A stretch of 41,125 nucleotides of DNA from an uncultured candidate division Zixibacteria bacterium (GTDB lineage Bacteria > Zixibacteria > MSB-5A5 > SM1-73), in assembly GCA_903908285.1 (NCBI GenBank), contig CAIVRH010000024.1, forward strand, positions 1-41,125, read 5' to 3'. A program made the position numbers and the translations under genes. The notes beneath the pieces were generated by a model. The model was given only the letters and a program-made list of their open reading frames with translations, was not told where the DNA came from and did not search any database. Shown in pieces: positions 32,342-41,086 of the stretch. Each line of letters starts with the position of its first letter. The first letter of the stretch is position 1.

Positions 32342-34102
32342 ATGAGCAGTAAATCCAATCATAATGGCAGCTCTACCATTCGACCTTCCGGTGCTGCTAT
32401 TAGCACGGCTGATCCTCTGGTACTGCCCAGTCGAAAATCCAGCCATGTTGAAGAACCTCCTTTTGGCAAAAAAGAGCAAAATCAGACTCCGGAGCAGTCC
32501 AACTTAAGCTTACCCCCAAATATGACCCGCCAGGAAAACCAGAAGAGGCTTTTGCTATCAAGCGAGCCACACCCTATGGGGGGGGAAGGAAAAACCACCG
32601 TGGTTGGAGCCCTGCCCCACGTCTTAGTCGTGGACGATGAGCAGTATATATGTGAAGTCATCAAGGAGATGCTAGCCACAGAAAGGTACCAGATTCAAAC
32701 CTCCTCCGAACCCGAGAAAGCCATAGATCTGATCAAGGCTCAACCGGTAGATCTGGTTTTGACCGACCTGATCATGGGGAAAGTATCGGGGGTAGATATC
32801 ATCAATCAGACGGTAAAATATCACTCCGACGCCATAGTGATTCTAATGACCGGGCAGCCTACCATAGAGAATGCGGTGACCGTGCTAAAATCGGGGGCTT
32901 ACGACTATCTGGTTAAACCCTTTTCCATGGACACGCTAAGGGCAGTGATCAAGCGCGGCCTGGAAAAACAGAGACTCTACCGCGAGAATATACATTTGAA
33001 GGAGGCGGTCTCGTTATACAAAATCAGCGAAGCCATGGGTTCCACCATTCGATTGGATTTTCTTCTGAATTTGATCCTGGAAACCGCCATTAAGGAATTG
33101 GATGCCGATATGGCAACTTTCCTCCTGGTGGATGAAAAAACCTCCGAGGTGATCCCCAAGGCTTCCCTGGGGGTGCCCGCGGAGTTGCAGGGAAGCGGGC
33201 TAATTAATGGCCAGGACAATATTTCCCGATGGGTGATTAAACACGGTCGACCCCGGGTTTTCGATAAAGAGGAATTGGGTGACCGTCTTTTGCCCCACCC
33301 TTTGAAAAAATACATCCGATCAGCCATCGTTCATCCCTTATTGGCCAAAGGTAAAGTAATCGGAATTTTGATCTTGATAAGATCCCACGAGCATGTTTCC
33401 CCGTTTACTCCGGGACAGCTTCAGTCCCTTTCCATCATCGCTTCCAAGGCCGCTTCGGCTATTGAGAACTCCATGCTTTATGAAGAGCTGAAGGAATCGT
33501 ATCTGCAAACTCTCACGGCTCTGGCTAACGCCGTGGAAGCACGCGACATCTATACCCGGGGTCACACCGAGAGAGTTTGCATGATGGCTCAGGCTTTATC
33601 CGGTGAGATGGGATGGGATGATGAAAAGCTATGGGAGGTGAAGATGGGCGGAATTCTGCACGATATCGGAAAATTGGGAGTACCCGATGCCATCCTGAAC
33701 AAAGCTGAGACTCTTACGCCGGAGGAATTCGAAGCCATGAAACAGCATCCCGTCTGCGGAGCAAAGATACTCGAAGGCATCTCTTTTTTAGCTCCCGCCA
33801 TTCCCTATGTCTTATATCATCACGAGAGATTCGACGGTAATGGCTATCCTTATAGATTGAGAAAGGGTCAGATACCGATACAAGGGCGTTTGATGGCGGT
33901 AGTTGATACCTTCGATGCCATGACCAGCGATAGACCTTACCGAAACGCCAAAACCTTCCAGCAGGCATTGGATGAAATAAAGGACTGCGCCGGTACTCAG
34001 TTTGATCCCGATATTTCCCGGCTTTTCTTGAGGACCTGGGAGAAAGGGAAAATCGATAAAAGAAAATTGAAAATCATGAAAAAACACAGATTACAGGTAT
34101 AG
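32342..34102 (+). CDS. REC-GAF-HD-GYP protein, predicted cyclic-di-GMP phosphodiesterase
   Basis: 586 residues. Residues 1-92 are a disordered polar leader. Receiver domain at 93-210: acidic pair Asp98-Asp99, phospho-acceptor Asp142 (LVLTDLIM), Thr170 and Lys192 (YLVKPF). GAF domain at about 235-380. HD-GYP domain at 385-570: GHTERV, GGILHDIGKLG (His440-Asp441), HHERFDGNGYP (His493, His494, Asp498; the GYP motif intact), VVDTFDAMTSDRPYR. All metal ligands are present. The family hydrolyses c-di-GMP, here probably under control of phosphorylation and of a small molecule bound to GAF. No histidine kinase is adjacent. Cytoplasmic. Confidence 0.93.
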   Translation: MSSKSNHNGSSTIRPSGAAISTADPLVLPSRKSSHVEEPPFGKKEQNQTPEQSNLSLPPNMTRQENQKRLLLSSEPHPMGGEGKTTVVGALPHVLVVDDEQYICEVIKEMLATERYQIQTSSEPEKAIDLIKAQPVDLVLTDLIMGKVSGVDIINQTVKYHSDAIVILMTGQPTIENAVTVLKSGAYDYLVKPFSMDTLRAVIKRGLEKQRLYRENIHLKEAVSLYKISEAMGSTIRLDFLLNLILETAIKELDADMATFLLVDEKTSEVIPKASLGVPAELQGSGLINGQDNISRWVIKHGRPRVFDKEELGDRLLPHPLKKYIRSAIVHPLLAKGKVIGILILIRSHEHVSPFTPGQLQSLSIIASKAASAIENSMLYEELKESYLQTLTALANAVEARDIYTRGHTERVCMMAQALSGEMGWDDEKLWEVKMGGILHDIGKLGVPDAILNKAETLTPEEFEAMKQHPVCGAKILEGISFLAPAIPYVLYHHERFDGNGYPYRLRKGQIPIQGRLMAVVDTFDAMTSDRPYRNAKTFQQALDEIKDCAGTQFDPDISRLFLRTWEKGKIDKRKLKIMKKHRLQV

Positions 34103-34704
34103 AACTCTCCGGCATATGCAAACCCAAACTAATTTTGTGAAAAGACGATTGGGGGCGAATCCAATATCCTGTCTACCCGGATGTGGCTTGATCGGAACGG
34201 AGGAACGCTATGGGGATGGTGATGGCCCATTGATTCTAGTACATTCTCCAACCCGATTTATCATAGAAAAGGTACAAGCATTTCCTGATAAGAATAATGC
34301 GGAGAGAAATAATTCCTGGCCTATCGCAATATATGGCGGATGGGTATGATCTCATCCGGGTCTTTGGAAATTTCGTTTTTTTGTCAAATATAAACCTAAA
34401 GAATTCACGTATAAACGCAATAAGCATTCAGATAGCGTTTTTCTCCTCTCGTAAATTCGGAAGAGAAGTGCGGTTTCTTCATCTCCGGTAAAAACAGAAA
34501 GAATGATTTTAAAATATTCTTGTTGACATAACCTAAAAATATCATATATTTCAGCATTCAGTTTTTCTAAGTCTTTTAAAGAAACTTCAAAATCACTCCC
34601 GTCCCATCACCTTTACCTAGGGAAAAGTCGTTAAACCGGTAGAGGAAGAGTAAAGGTAATTGGAGACGAGCATAGAATAATCAGAATACTAAAAAGGAGA
34701 TGTA
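34103..34704. other. 602-bp gap before the flavin-reductase-like gene
   Basis: Short frames exist but none has a ribosome binding site or recognisable product. The supported element is the promoter at 34523-34550. In its transcript, ACCTTTAC (34609-34616) can pair with GTAAAGGT (34650-34657) just upstream of the ribosome binding site AAAGGAG, so a leader hairpin is possible. Confidence 0.5.
34523..34550 (+). promoter_or_regulatory. Predicted sigma-70 promoter of the flavin-reductase-like gene
   Basis: TTGACA (34523-34528), 16-bp spacer, TATATT (34545-34550). The predicted leader is about 147 nt. Confidence 0.65.
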
Positions 34705-35313
34705 ATGAAAGAAACAATGGAAAAGGTGGATTATGATATCAGTGGAATGCGAGCGGTGGCGACATTTCCCATGGTGGACGGACTCCGCTTCCCCCTGGTG
34801 GGTCAAACGGTATTGATCAGCTCGATCAACAAGGAGAAAATCCCCGGACTGGGAGCAAAAAACTCCATCTCTATTTTTTCCTCTCGACCTGCCATTGTAG
34901 GTTTCGGCTGCAATACCAACACCCTTACCGCCAAAAACATCCTCTCCACGGGAGAGTTCATCATCAACATCCCCGGAGCGGACATAGCGAAAAAGGTATG
35001 GAAGATCATTGAGCTCGAGCCGACTTCGGATAAGGAGATCAAAAAAGTGGGACTTACCCCCATTAAGTCGGTAAAATTAACCACTCCCCGCATTGCCGAG
35101 TGCAAAGCCCATCTGGAATGTTCGCTGGATTGGACCAAAAAATACGGGGACGATATGGTGATATTCGGACGAGTGCTTTTGGCATCGGTGGACAAAGATG
35201 TGGTGGAAGCGGAGATGGTGGAGAGATATAAGAATTTGAAGCTATTTGCCCAACTGGATAACGGCCTCTACGGAGTTATCAAGGAAGCTAAAAAACTTTC
35301 CCCCGCCGAGTAA
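34705..35313 (+). CDS. Flavin reductase-like (flavoredoxin-type) FMN-binding protein
   Basis: 202 residues, the usual size. AAAAGGAG before ATG 34705. The flavin-reductase-like split barrel is seen in VLISSINKE.. followed by NSISIFSSRPAIVGFGCNTN (FMN-phosphate side), LTAKNILSTGEFIINIPG, and the typical C-terminal ECKAHLECSLDWTKKYGDDMVIFGRVLLASVD. Members bind FMN and act as flavoredoxins or NAD(P)H:flavin oxidoreductases; which one cannot be told here. No signal peptide, so cytoplasmic. It stands alone between the HD-GYP gene and a convergent gene. Confidence 0.85.
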   Translation: MKETMEKVDYDISGMRAVATFPMVDGLRFPLVGQTVLISSINKEKIPGLGAKNSISIFSSRPAIVGFGCNTNTLTAKNILSTGEFIINIPGADIAKKVWKIIELEPTSDKEIKKVGLTPIKSVKLTTPRIAECKAHLECSLDWTKKYGDDMVIFGRVLLASVDKDVVEAEMVERYKNLKLFAQLDNGLYGVIKEAKKLSPAE

Positions 35314-35422
35314 TAGATTTCCATTCATCGCACCAAGAAATCCAGCCATCTCATCTTCTTCTTATGGCCGGGCGGTAGAAGAATATTTTTCTATATATAG
35401 TATAAACCGGTGGACCCGCCGG

Positions 35423-36106
35423 CTAATGCAAGTATTTATAAAACAATTGAGCTTGGTCCACTATGGCTTGCAGGATAGAATACTCCGCATCGATTTTATT
35501 CTCCCCTTCTGGAAAAATCAGGAAACATTGTATCTTCTCTTTTTTGTCGGTGGTTCTCATTGCATACAAATCGCCGATCCTTCTGATATTTTCACCGCTG
35601 TTGACCATTTCTACCAACTCTTTATTCCCCACTTTTGTTTTTAGCAAAATGTAATTCCGGCTGGTATAGCAGAATTCCCTCTCCGTACTCTGATCGCTCA
35701 TTTTGATGAACCTGAGCATTCCCCAATCCGATTTGGCGATGGTCGAAGTCGCAATCGCCAGCAGTTCTTCAAAGACGATTTTATTCTTCTCGTTCGATTT
35801 GCTTAATAGTTCCGTGGTAAGATTCCGGAGAAGCGGAAGACGCCGGTTGACCATCCCAATATATCTGAAGGACTCATTCAATTTTTCCATGGACATCTCC
35901 AGTTCCTTCTCCAAGTCTTTTTTCTCTTTCTCCTTTAATCGGACGTCATAAAGATGCACGCAATAAGCCAGTCCCAAGATTAACAAAATGGTCAATGCCT
36001 CTGCGTGGGATTCCGGGAAAAATAGAACTGATTCGGTAATGAAGAACGGGAGTATAACTAGCAACACCACTAATACTATATAAACTATAGCAGCAAATCT
36101 GGTCAA
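35423..36106 (-). CDS. Membrane-anchored coiled-coil protein with a GAF-like C terminus
   Basis: 227 residues from a TTG start at 36106 with no clear ribosome binding site. Two membrane helices (FAAIVYIVLVVLLVILPFF and EALTILLILGLAYCVHLYDV) are followed by a charged coiled coil (LKEKEKKDLEKELEMSMEK), then about 130 residues that resemble a GAF sensor fold (LTTELLSKSNEKNKIVFEEL, WGMLRFIKMSDQSTEREFC, FLIFPEGENKIDAEYSILQA). No kinase, cyclase or phosphatase domain follows, so this would be a sensor or adaptor without its own output. Assignment to GAF is by general pattern only. Confidence 0.65.
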   Translation of the reverse strand: MTRFAAIVYIVLVVLLVILPFFITESVLFFPESHAEALTILLILGLAYCVHLYDVRLKEKEKKDLEKELEMSMEKLNESFRYIGMVNRRLPLLRNLTTELLSKSNEKNKIVFEELLAIATSTIAKSDWGMLRFIKMSDQSTEREFCYTSRNYILLKTKVGNKELVEMVNSGENIRRIGDLYAMRTTDKKEKIQCFLIFPEGENKIDAEYSILQAIVDQAQLFYKYLH

Positions 36107-36307
36107 AGCTATATATCTACGAAAAGTTCCGCTGGTTTCTTAACCCACACCAATTGAATATCCCGACAACCTTCTCCTGCCGGATGGTCGGCGACTTCCC
36201 CCTTTAGGTATCTTAGAACCGAATTTATTCCTCTCCGGCGGTTAAACTTTCTCACCCTTCTTATCTTTGCACCATGCGGGAGTACTCACCGCTTCTTTCT
36301 TGCAGCA

Positions 36308-38128
36308 CTAACCGTCTGCATGAAAATGCCGGTAGATATTGTCTGCTATTTTCCGGTTTACCCCCTCAGCCTGCATTAATTCTTCCAAACTTGACTGTTT
36401 GATTTTTTCCACTGAACCAAAATGTTTTAGCAAAATTCTTCTTCTTTTCGGTCCTATGCCCCGCACCAGATCCAATTCGGATTGAATGGTATTTCTCTTT
36501 CTTAATTTGCGATGATACTGTATCGCAAAACGGTGAGCCTCGTCTCTTATTCTCTTGAGTAGATTAAGGGAAGAGGAACCTTTCGGTATCATCAGGGGAT
36601 CGGATCTCCCCGGCAAGAAAACCTCGTCCAATCTTTTAGCCAAAGCCACCGCGTTCTGACCTTTAATACCCTGCTGGTCTAGTGCGTAAACCACCTTCGA
36701 TAGCTGTCCCTTTCCGCCATCCACCAAGACCAAATCGGGATATTCCCTCTTCTCATGGGTAAGAAGTCTAAAATATCTGCTGGTGACCTCAGCCAGCATG
36801 GCAAAATCATCCTGCCCTTTCACCGTTTTTATCCTGAATTTGCGGTACTGGCTTTTCCGGGGAAGACCATCCTCAAAATATACCAAAGAGCCTACTGCAT
36901 TCGCCGGTCCCAGGTTGGAGATATCCAAAGCTGCGATTTTTCGAGGAGGGATGGGTAGCTCCAATTCCTTTTTCAAGGTGGCGATGATCTCCGGCACCCT
37001 CTTCTTATTTTCGGCTCTTTGCTGCAATAACTCGTTTAAGGAAAGCCGGGCATTATAACCTGCCATCTCCAGCAGCTTGACCTTCTCTCCTCTTTGAGGA
37101 ACGGTGATTTTCACCTTCCCCTCTCTTTTTAAAGAAAGCCAATCCTCTATCATCCGCTGATCGTCCATTTCCGTGGGAATTATAACCTGGGGCGGGACCA
37201 CCGCTGAATGCATATAGTATTGTCTCAAGAAAACGGACAAAATCTCCGGGTCGGTGTTCCCCTCCAAACCGGTTAAATGGAAATTTTGTCTGCCGATTAA
37301 AATTCCTTCCCGGATCTGCAGAGTAACCACCGAGATATCCCGATGGTCTCTGGCGCAGGCTATGATATCCCGGTCCACCCTCTCTGTATCCGCCACTTTC
37401 TGTTTCTCCATTACGCTCTCCAAGGCTTTGATCTGGTCCCTCACCGCTGCGGCTTTCTCAAATTCCTCTTGGGTGGAATGCTCTCTCATTTTTTCCTGAA
37501 GGTGGGACAGGAGGAGTCGGTTATTCCCAAATAAGAAGAGCACCACATTCTTTATGATCTCCCGGTATTCCTCCCCTGAAACTTTTCCCTCGCAGGGTCC
37601 TGAGCATCTTTTTATATGATAATCTAAGCATAGTTTTATTTTTCGGCGGGAAGGCATCGCATAGTCACAGCTTCGTACCGGAAATATCCTGCGCAGAATT
37701 TTAAGGACATTCCGCATGGCTTTCACATTGGTATAAGGTCCGAAGTAATTGGCTTTATCATCTCCCACTTTTCTCACCACCAGAACCCGGGGGTAAGATT
37801 CGGCAGTTACCTTCAAATAGGGGTACCTTTTATCGTCTTTTAAATTCACATTATATCTGGGTTTGTGCTCTTTGATGAGATTGGCTTCGAGGATCAAAGC
37901 CTCCATCTCCGAATCGGTGGCTATAACTTCGAAATCGGATATCTTGGAAATCAAAGTGGAGATTTTGGGATGATAGGGAATACTCTCCTTAAAATATGAC
38001 CGCACCCGGTTTCTTAAGGATTTGGCCTTCCCCACATATATGATCTTATCTGAAGTATCCTTCATCAGATATACTCCGGGCTTGCAGGGCAGATTTTCCA
38101 ACTTTGCTTTTACTTCGCTTGTGATCAT
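36308..38128 (-). CDS. uvrC: Excinuclease ABC subunit C
   Basis: 606 residues, standard length. GIY-YIG nuclease at the start (CKPGVYLMKDTSDKIIYVGK, SLRNRVRSYF) makes the 3' incision. A cysteine cluster CDYAMPSRRKIKLCLDYHIK.C.GPC follows, then the UVR domain (STQEEFEKAAAVRDQIKALE) that contacts UvrB. The RNase H-like 5' nuclease domain has IAALDISNLGPANAVGS and LVLVDGGKGQL. Two helix-hairpin-helix motifs close the protein (LVRGIGPKRRRILLKHFGS, LMQAEGVNRKIADNIYRHF). Role: dual incision in nucleotide excision repair. uvrA and uvrB are not in the window. Confidence 0.97.
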   Translation of the reverse strand: MITSEVKAKLENLPCKPGVYLMKDTSDKIIYVGKAKSLRNRVRSYFKESIPYHPKISTLISKISDFEVIATDSEMEALILEANLIKEHKPRYNVNLKDDKRYPYLKVTAESYPRVLVVRKVGDDKANYFGPYTNVKAMRNVLKILRRIFPVRSCDYAMPSRRKIKLCLDYHIKRCSGPCEGKVSGEEYREIIKNVVLFLFGNNRLLLSHLQEKMREHSTQEEFEKAAAVRDQIKALESVMEKQKVADTERVDRDIIACARDHRDISVVTLQIREGILIGRQNFHLTGLEGNTDPEILSVFLRQYYMHSAVVPPQVIIPTEMDDQRMIEDWLSLKREGKVKITVPQRGEKVKLLEMAGYNARLSLNELLQQRAENKKRVPEIIATLKKELELPIPPRKIAALDISNLGPANAVGSLVYFEDGLPRKSQYRKFRIKTVKGQDDFAMLAEVTSRYFRLLTHEKREYPDLVLVDGGKGQLSKVVYALDQQGIKGQNAVALAKRLDEVFLPGRSDPLMIPKGSSSLNLLKRIRDEAHRFAIQYHRKLRKRNTIQSELDLVRGIGPKRRRILLKHFGSVEKIKQSSLEELMQAEGVNRKIADNIYRHFHADG

Positions 38129-38149
38129 TTGGGGAATTCGGATAAAAAA

Positions 38150-38239
38150 CAGGTGATAGGTGTTAGGTGTTAAATATTATCTATTATCTATGACCTATAA
38201 CCTATTACCTACGACCTATAACCTTTGACCTAGCACCTG
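38150..38239. repeat. Word-like ACCTATAACC / AGGTGATAGGTG repeat
   Basis: CAGGTGATAGGTGTTAGGTG at the left and ACCTATAACCTATTACCTA..CACCTG at the right form imperfect tandem units in both orientations, so the 90-bp gap between uvrC and the NlpC gene can fold into an imperfect hairpin. Confidence 0.7.
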
Positions 38240-38242
38240 CCT

Positions 38243-38797
38243 TCAAGGTATTACCCTTCTTGCTCCGGTATATCTTTTCTTATAGTAGTCTTCTTCTAAG
38301 GAGGATACGATTACTCCCAAATCCCCTACGGAGTGAACAAATCTCCCACCGCCCAGGTATATCCCCACATGCGAGACTCCAAACCATCCCTCCGAGAAAA
38401 ACACCAAATCGCCATAAGCCAAATTATCCTTATCAATGCGCTTTACCAGCTTGAAGAGCTTTTGAGAATCATGGGGCAGCCTAAAACCCGCGTACTGCCT
38501 ATAAACTGCCACTACCAATCCGGAACAGTCCATCCCTGTCTTAGTTTCCCCACCGAGATTATAAGGCGTGCCCAGATAGGAATCTATAATTCTTCCCATT
38601 TTACCCTGATCGACATGGCTTTCGTTCTTTTCGCCGGGGAACTCATTTTCCTCTGTCATCTGGGCTTCCTCCTCCGTCGCCACCTTGATTTTCTTAATTT
38701 CAGTCGGCTCAGATCGGAACCGGGGTGAAGCTGCGCAGCTCATCAGTATTAGACTGAGGAGGATGATCACCGGATGGTGTTTGGTAAAAGCTTTCAT
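38243..38797 (-). CDS. NlpC/P60 family lipoprotein (peptidoglycan endopeptidase)
   Basis: 184 residues from ATG 38797, which has GGGGAA at proper spacing; the upstream ATG 38812 lies before that site. The lipobox LILMSC gives a lipidated Cys near residue 21, so the protein sits in the membrane facing the periplasm. After a charged linker comes the NlpC/P60 domain: YLGTPYNLGGETKTGMDCSG with the catalytic Cys, GDLVFFSEGWFGVSHVGIYL with the catalytic His, and RFVHS. The class cuts stem peptides in peptidoglycan, usually between D-Glu and meso-DAP. Standard single-domain size. Confidence 0.9.
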   Translation of the reverse strand: MKAFTKHHPVIILLSLILMSCAASPRFRSEPTEIKKIKVATEEEAQMTEENEFPGEKNESHVDQGKMGRIIDSYLGTPYNLGGETKTGMDCSGLVVAVYRQYAGFRLPHDSQKLFKLVKRIDKDNLAYGDLVFFSEGWFGVSHVGIYLGGGRFVHSVGDLGVIVSSLEEDYYKKRYTGARRVIP

Positions 38798-38873
38798 AAT
38801 ATATTCCCCCATGCCTGAAAATAGGGGTGAGAGATCGGATATCCTTAACCAGTGTTTGGATCCGACAAATTCC

Positions 38874-40625
38874 TCACTCTTTGACTTTAATCACCAACAG
38901 GGTTAAATCGTCGGCTTGATTTAAATCGCTGGTGAAATCCTTCACCGCTTCTTGGATACTCTCCTGAATCTGAAGCGCCCCCAGTTTATGCGAATTATCT
39001 ATCACCTGTTTTAACCTCTCGGTTCCGAATTCCTCTTCCTTCTCATTCTTGGTTTCGGTTACCCCGTCGGTATAGAAGACGATAATGTCTCCGGCATTGA
39101 GTTTGATCGGTCTTTCTTCATACTTGGAATTTTCAAACATGCCCAAGGCCAATCCGCCCTGGGTGAGATATTCCATCTTACCGCCCGCATGCCTTAAGAT
39201 AGGGGCATTATGCCCGCCATTGGAAAAGGTGAATATCTTATTTTTGATGTCTAAAACCCCGTATACCGCTGTAACATAAATATCCGGGTCCGTGCTTTCG
39301 AAAAGGAGATTGTTCACCTTGAACATGATGCTGCGGATGGCGTAATTATTCCTTATCTCGGCAATCAAGCTGGCTCTAAAGGAGGCCATGATCAACGCCG
39401 CCGGTATCCCCTTTCCGGACACATCCCCGATGGTGATCCCCATTTGATTGTCGATTATGGGGATGTAATCATAATAGTCCCCCCCCACCTCCTCCGACGG
39501 GATATTGATGCCGCAGATGTCAAAACCGGCAAGCTGCGGTTTTTCTCCGGGCAAAAAACTCTGTTGAATTCTCTTGGCGATGGAAAGCTCCTCCTCCAGC
39601 TTTCTTTTCTCCAAAATTTCTTCATGCTGGCGTGCCCTCTCGATGGAGATGGCAGCCAGGCTGGCAAAAGCTTCCAACAGCTCCAAATCCTCCTCACCAT
39701 AAGCATTGAGTTTATCGTTCTCCAGGTTGAAAACTCCGATGATCCGGTTTTGGGAAAGTATCGGCACCACCATTTCCGACTGCGTCTCAATTCGGGCTTC
39801 GATATATCGGGAGTCCTTTTTGGCATCCGGAACGATCAAGCTCATTTGGGTCTTGGCTGCCCATCCGGCTAATCCCTGCCCGATCTTAAGCTTTAAATCG
39901 GGCTCCAATGCCGGATCGAAGCCCCGGGCTTTGATGTGCTCAATCTCCTGCCTTTTTTGGTCAATTAAAAAAATGGCTGCGGCATCATATTTTACCACCT
40001 TTAAAAGAGAATCCAACACTACTTCGAGCAGTTTATTCAGATTCAAAGAGGAACTGAGGGATTTTTCCACCTCCAGCAGAGTTTCAAACTCCAAGGTTTT
40101 CTTTTTGGCTTTGCGGAACAGGTATGAGTTGTCCAGGGCTACCGCAATCTGATCGGCCAATGAAGAAAAAATCTCCAGATCCTGTGAACTGAATTCCTTC
40201 CCCTGCCGCTTGTTTAAGGCGCTGACCGCACCGATCAAATTTCCTTTTCTCAAAAGGGGGACGCAGATCAAGGATTCTATGGAAAAACCTATTTGATTCT
40301 CCATCTCCGGGCTGTACCGGGGGTCCTGTTTCACCTGATTGGAGATTACCGCCTTTCCATTCTCCGCTACCCAACCCACGATCCCTTCACCTTTTTCCAC
40401 CGGGAGTTTTTCCTTAATGGAGCCGCCAGCAGAGGAGATGTAAAGCTTCGAAGCCTTCTTTTTTTCATCCATGACCAGAAGCGTGCTCGCCTCGGCTTCC
40501 ATCGTCCGGGAGGCTAAACTCAAGATCACATCCAGAAGCTCGTCCAAGTTCAGGGTAGAATTCAAGAGCTTGGACACTTCGGCAAACAGTTCACCTTGGG
40601 AATGCGGCAAGTTTGGATCAACCAT
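38874..40625 (-). CDS. Double-GAF PP2C (SpoIIE/RsbU-type) serine phosphatase
   Basis: 583 residues. AGGAGGGAAG precedes ATG on the minus strand. Two GAF domains (about 20-165: LDVILSLASRTMEAEASTLL.., LICVPLLRKGNLIGAVSALN; about 185-330: VVKYDAAAIFLIDQKRQEIE, VVPILSQNRIIGVFNLEN), then the linker ..SIAKRIQQSFLPGEKP that is typical in front of this phosphatase type, and the SpoIIE domain with metal residues in EEVGGDYYDY, IGDVSGKGIPAAL, NGGHNAP, FYTDGVTE and NQADDLTLLVIK. Such enzymes dephosphorylate anti-sigma-factor antagonists in partner-switching pathways. No STAS or RsbW-like partner is adjacent. The sensory input is probably small molecules in the cytoplasm. Confidence 0.93.
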   Translation of the reverse strand: MVDPNLPHSQGELFAEVSKLLNSTLNLDELLDVILSLASRTMEAEASTLLVMDEKKKASKLYISSAGGSIKEKLPVEKGEGIVGWVAENGKAVISNQVKQDPRYSPEMENQIGFSIESLICVPLLRKGNLIGAVSALNKRQGKEFSSQDLEIFSSLADQIAVALDNSYLFRKAKKKTLEFETLLEVEKSLSSSLNLNKLLEVVLDSLLKVVKYDAAAIFLIDQKRQEIEHIKARGFDPALEPDLKLKIGQGLAGWAAKTQMSLIVPDAKKDSRYIEARIETQSEMVVPILSQNRIIGVFNLENDKLNAYGEEDLELLEAFASLAAISIERARQHEEILEKRKLEEELSIAKRIQQSFLPGEKPQLAGFDICGINIPSEEVGGDYYDYIPIIDNQMGITIGDVSGKGIPAALIMASFRASLIAEIRNNYAIRSIMFKVNNLLFESTDPDIYVTAVYGVLDIKNKIFTFSNGGHNAPILRHAGGKMEYLTQGGLALGMFENSKYEERPIKLNAGDIIVFYTDGVTETKNEKEEEFGTERLKQVIDNSHKLGALQIQESIQEAVKDFTSDLNQADDLTLLVIKVKE

Positions 40626-40811
40626 CTTCCCTCCTAAAGTTCATATAAACAAACATATCACATACGGTGAAGAGGGTCAACATGTTTTTGAAAAGATGCA
40701 TCTTGAAGTATGGATAGACCGGGTTATCTTAAAAGCTGCTCCCCACGCGGGTTACCCAGCCTGGTCCAGTAATTTGGCGGGAAGAAAGCCAAATCCCCGG
40801 ACTGAAAAATA

Positions 40812-40841
40812 AAACCGCAGGTTACTTTTTCCCTGCGGTTT
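40812..40841 (-). terminator. Hairpin terminator, better on the minus strand
   Basis: AAACCGCAGG (40812-40821), 10-nt loop, CCTGCGGTTT (40832-40841). On the minus strand the stem is followed by TTTTATTTTT-like sequence; on the plus strand by TTTAAATCTTTT. It could end a minus-strand gene from outside the window, though no such frame is visible near it. Confidence 0.5.
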
Positions 40842-40886
40842 AAATCTTTTGCCGATATGGTAAATTAGGAATTTGATCGGATTTTA

Positions 40887-40921
40887 GGTAATGCGTCAAA
40901 AGCTAATCCTGATGCATTACC
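40887..40921. repeat. Degenerate CTA-loop palindrome 3
   Basis: GGTAATGCGTCA (40887-40898) and TGATGCATTACC (40910-40921) form a stem with one mismatch, and the centre again contains AGCTA. It resembles the palindromes at 10941 and 11704 with a decayed inner stem. Confidence 0.5.
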
Positions 40922-41086
40922 CTGCCCCGTCTTAAAACTTGGCAGAAACAGACTGATGTATGGATATTATCTAATCAAAATAAAAGGGTTAATGGAAGTT
41001 TCGTGTTGGTAAAAATGTGGTAATCGGTTGAGTAATATGGCATAATGGAGGAAAAACTGGAAACGTTTTCAGATTGGAGTCAGATT

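Noticed and set aside
34116-34349. Small plus-strand gene after the HD-GYP gene
   Set aside because: No ribosome binding site, no motif, and composition like the surrounding gap.
36107-36307. tRNA or small RNA gene between uvrC and the 35423 gene
   Set aside because: No T-arm GTTCRA consensus or cloverleaf pairing could be found on either strand.
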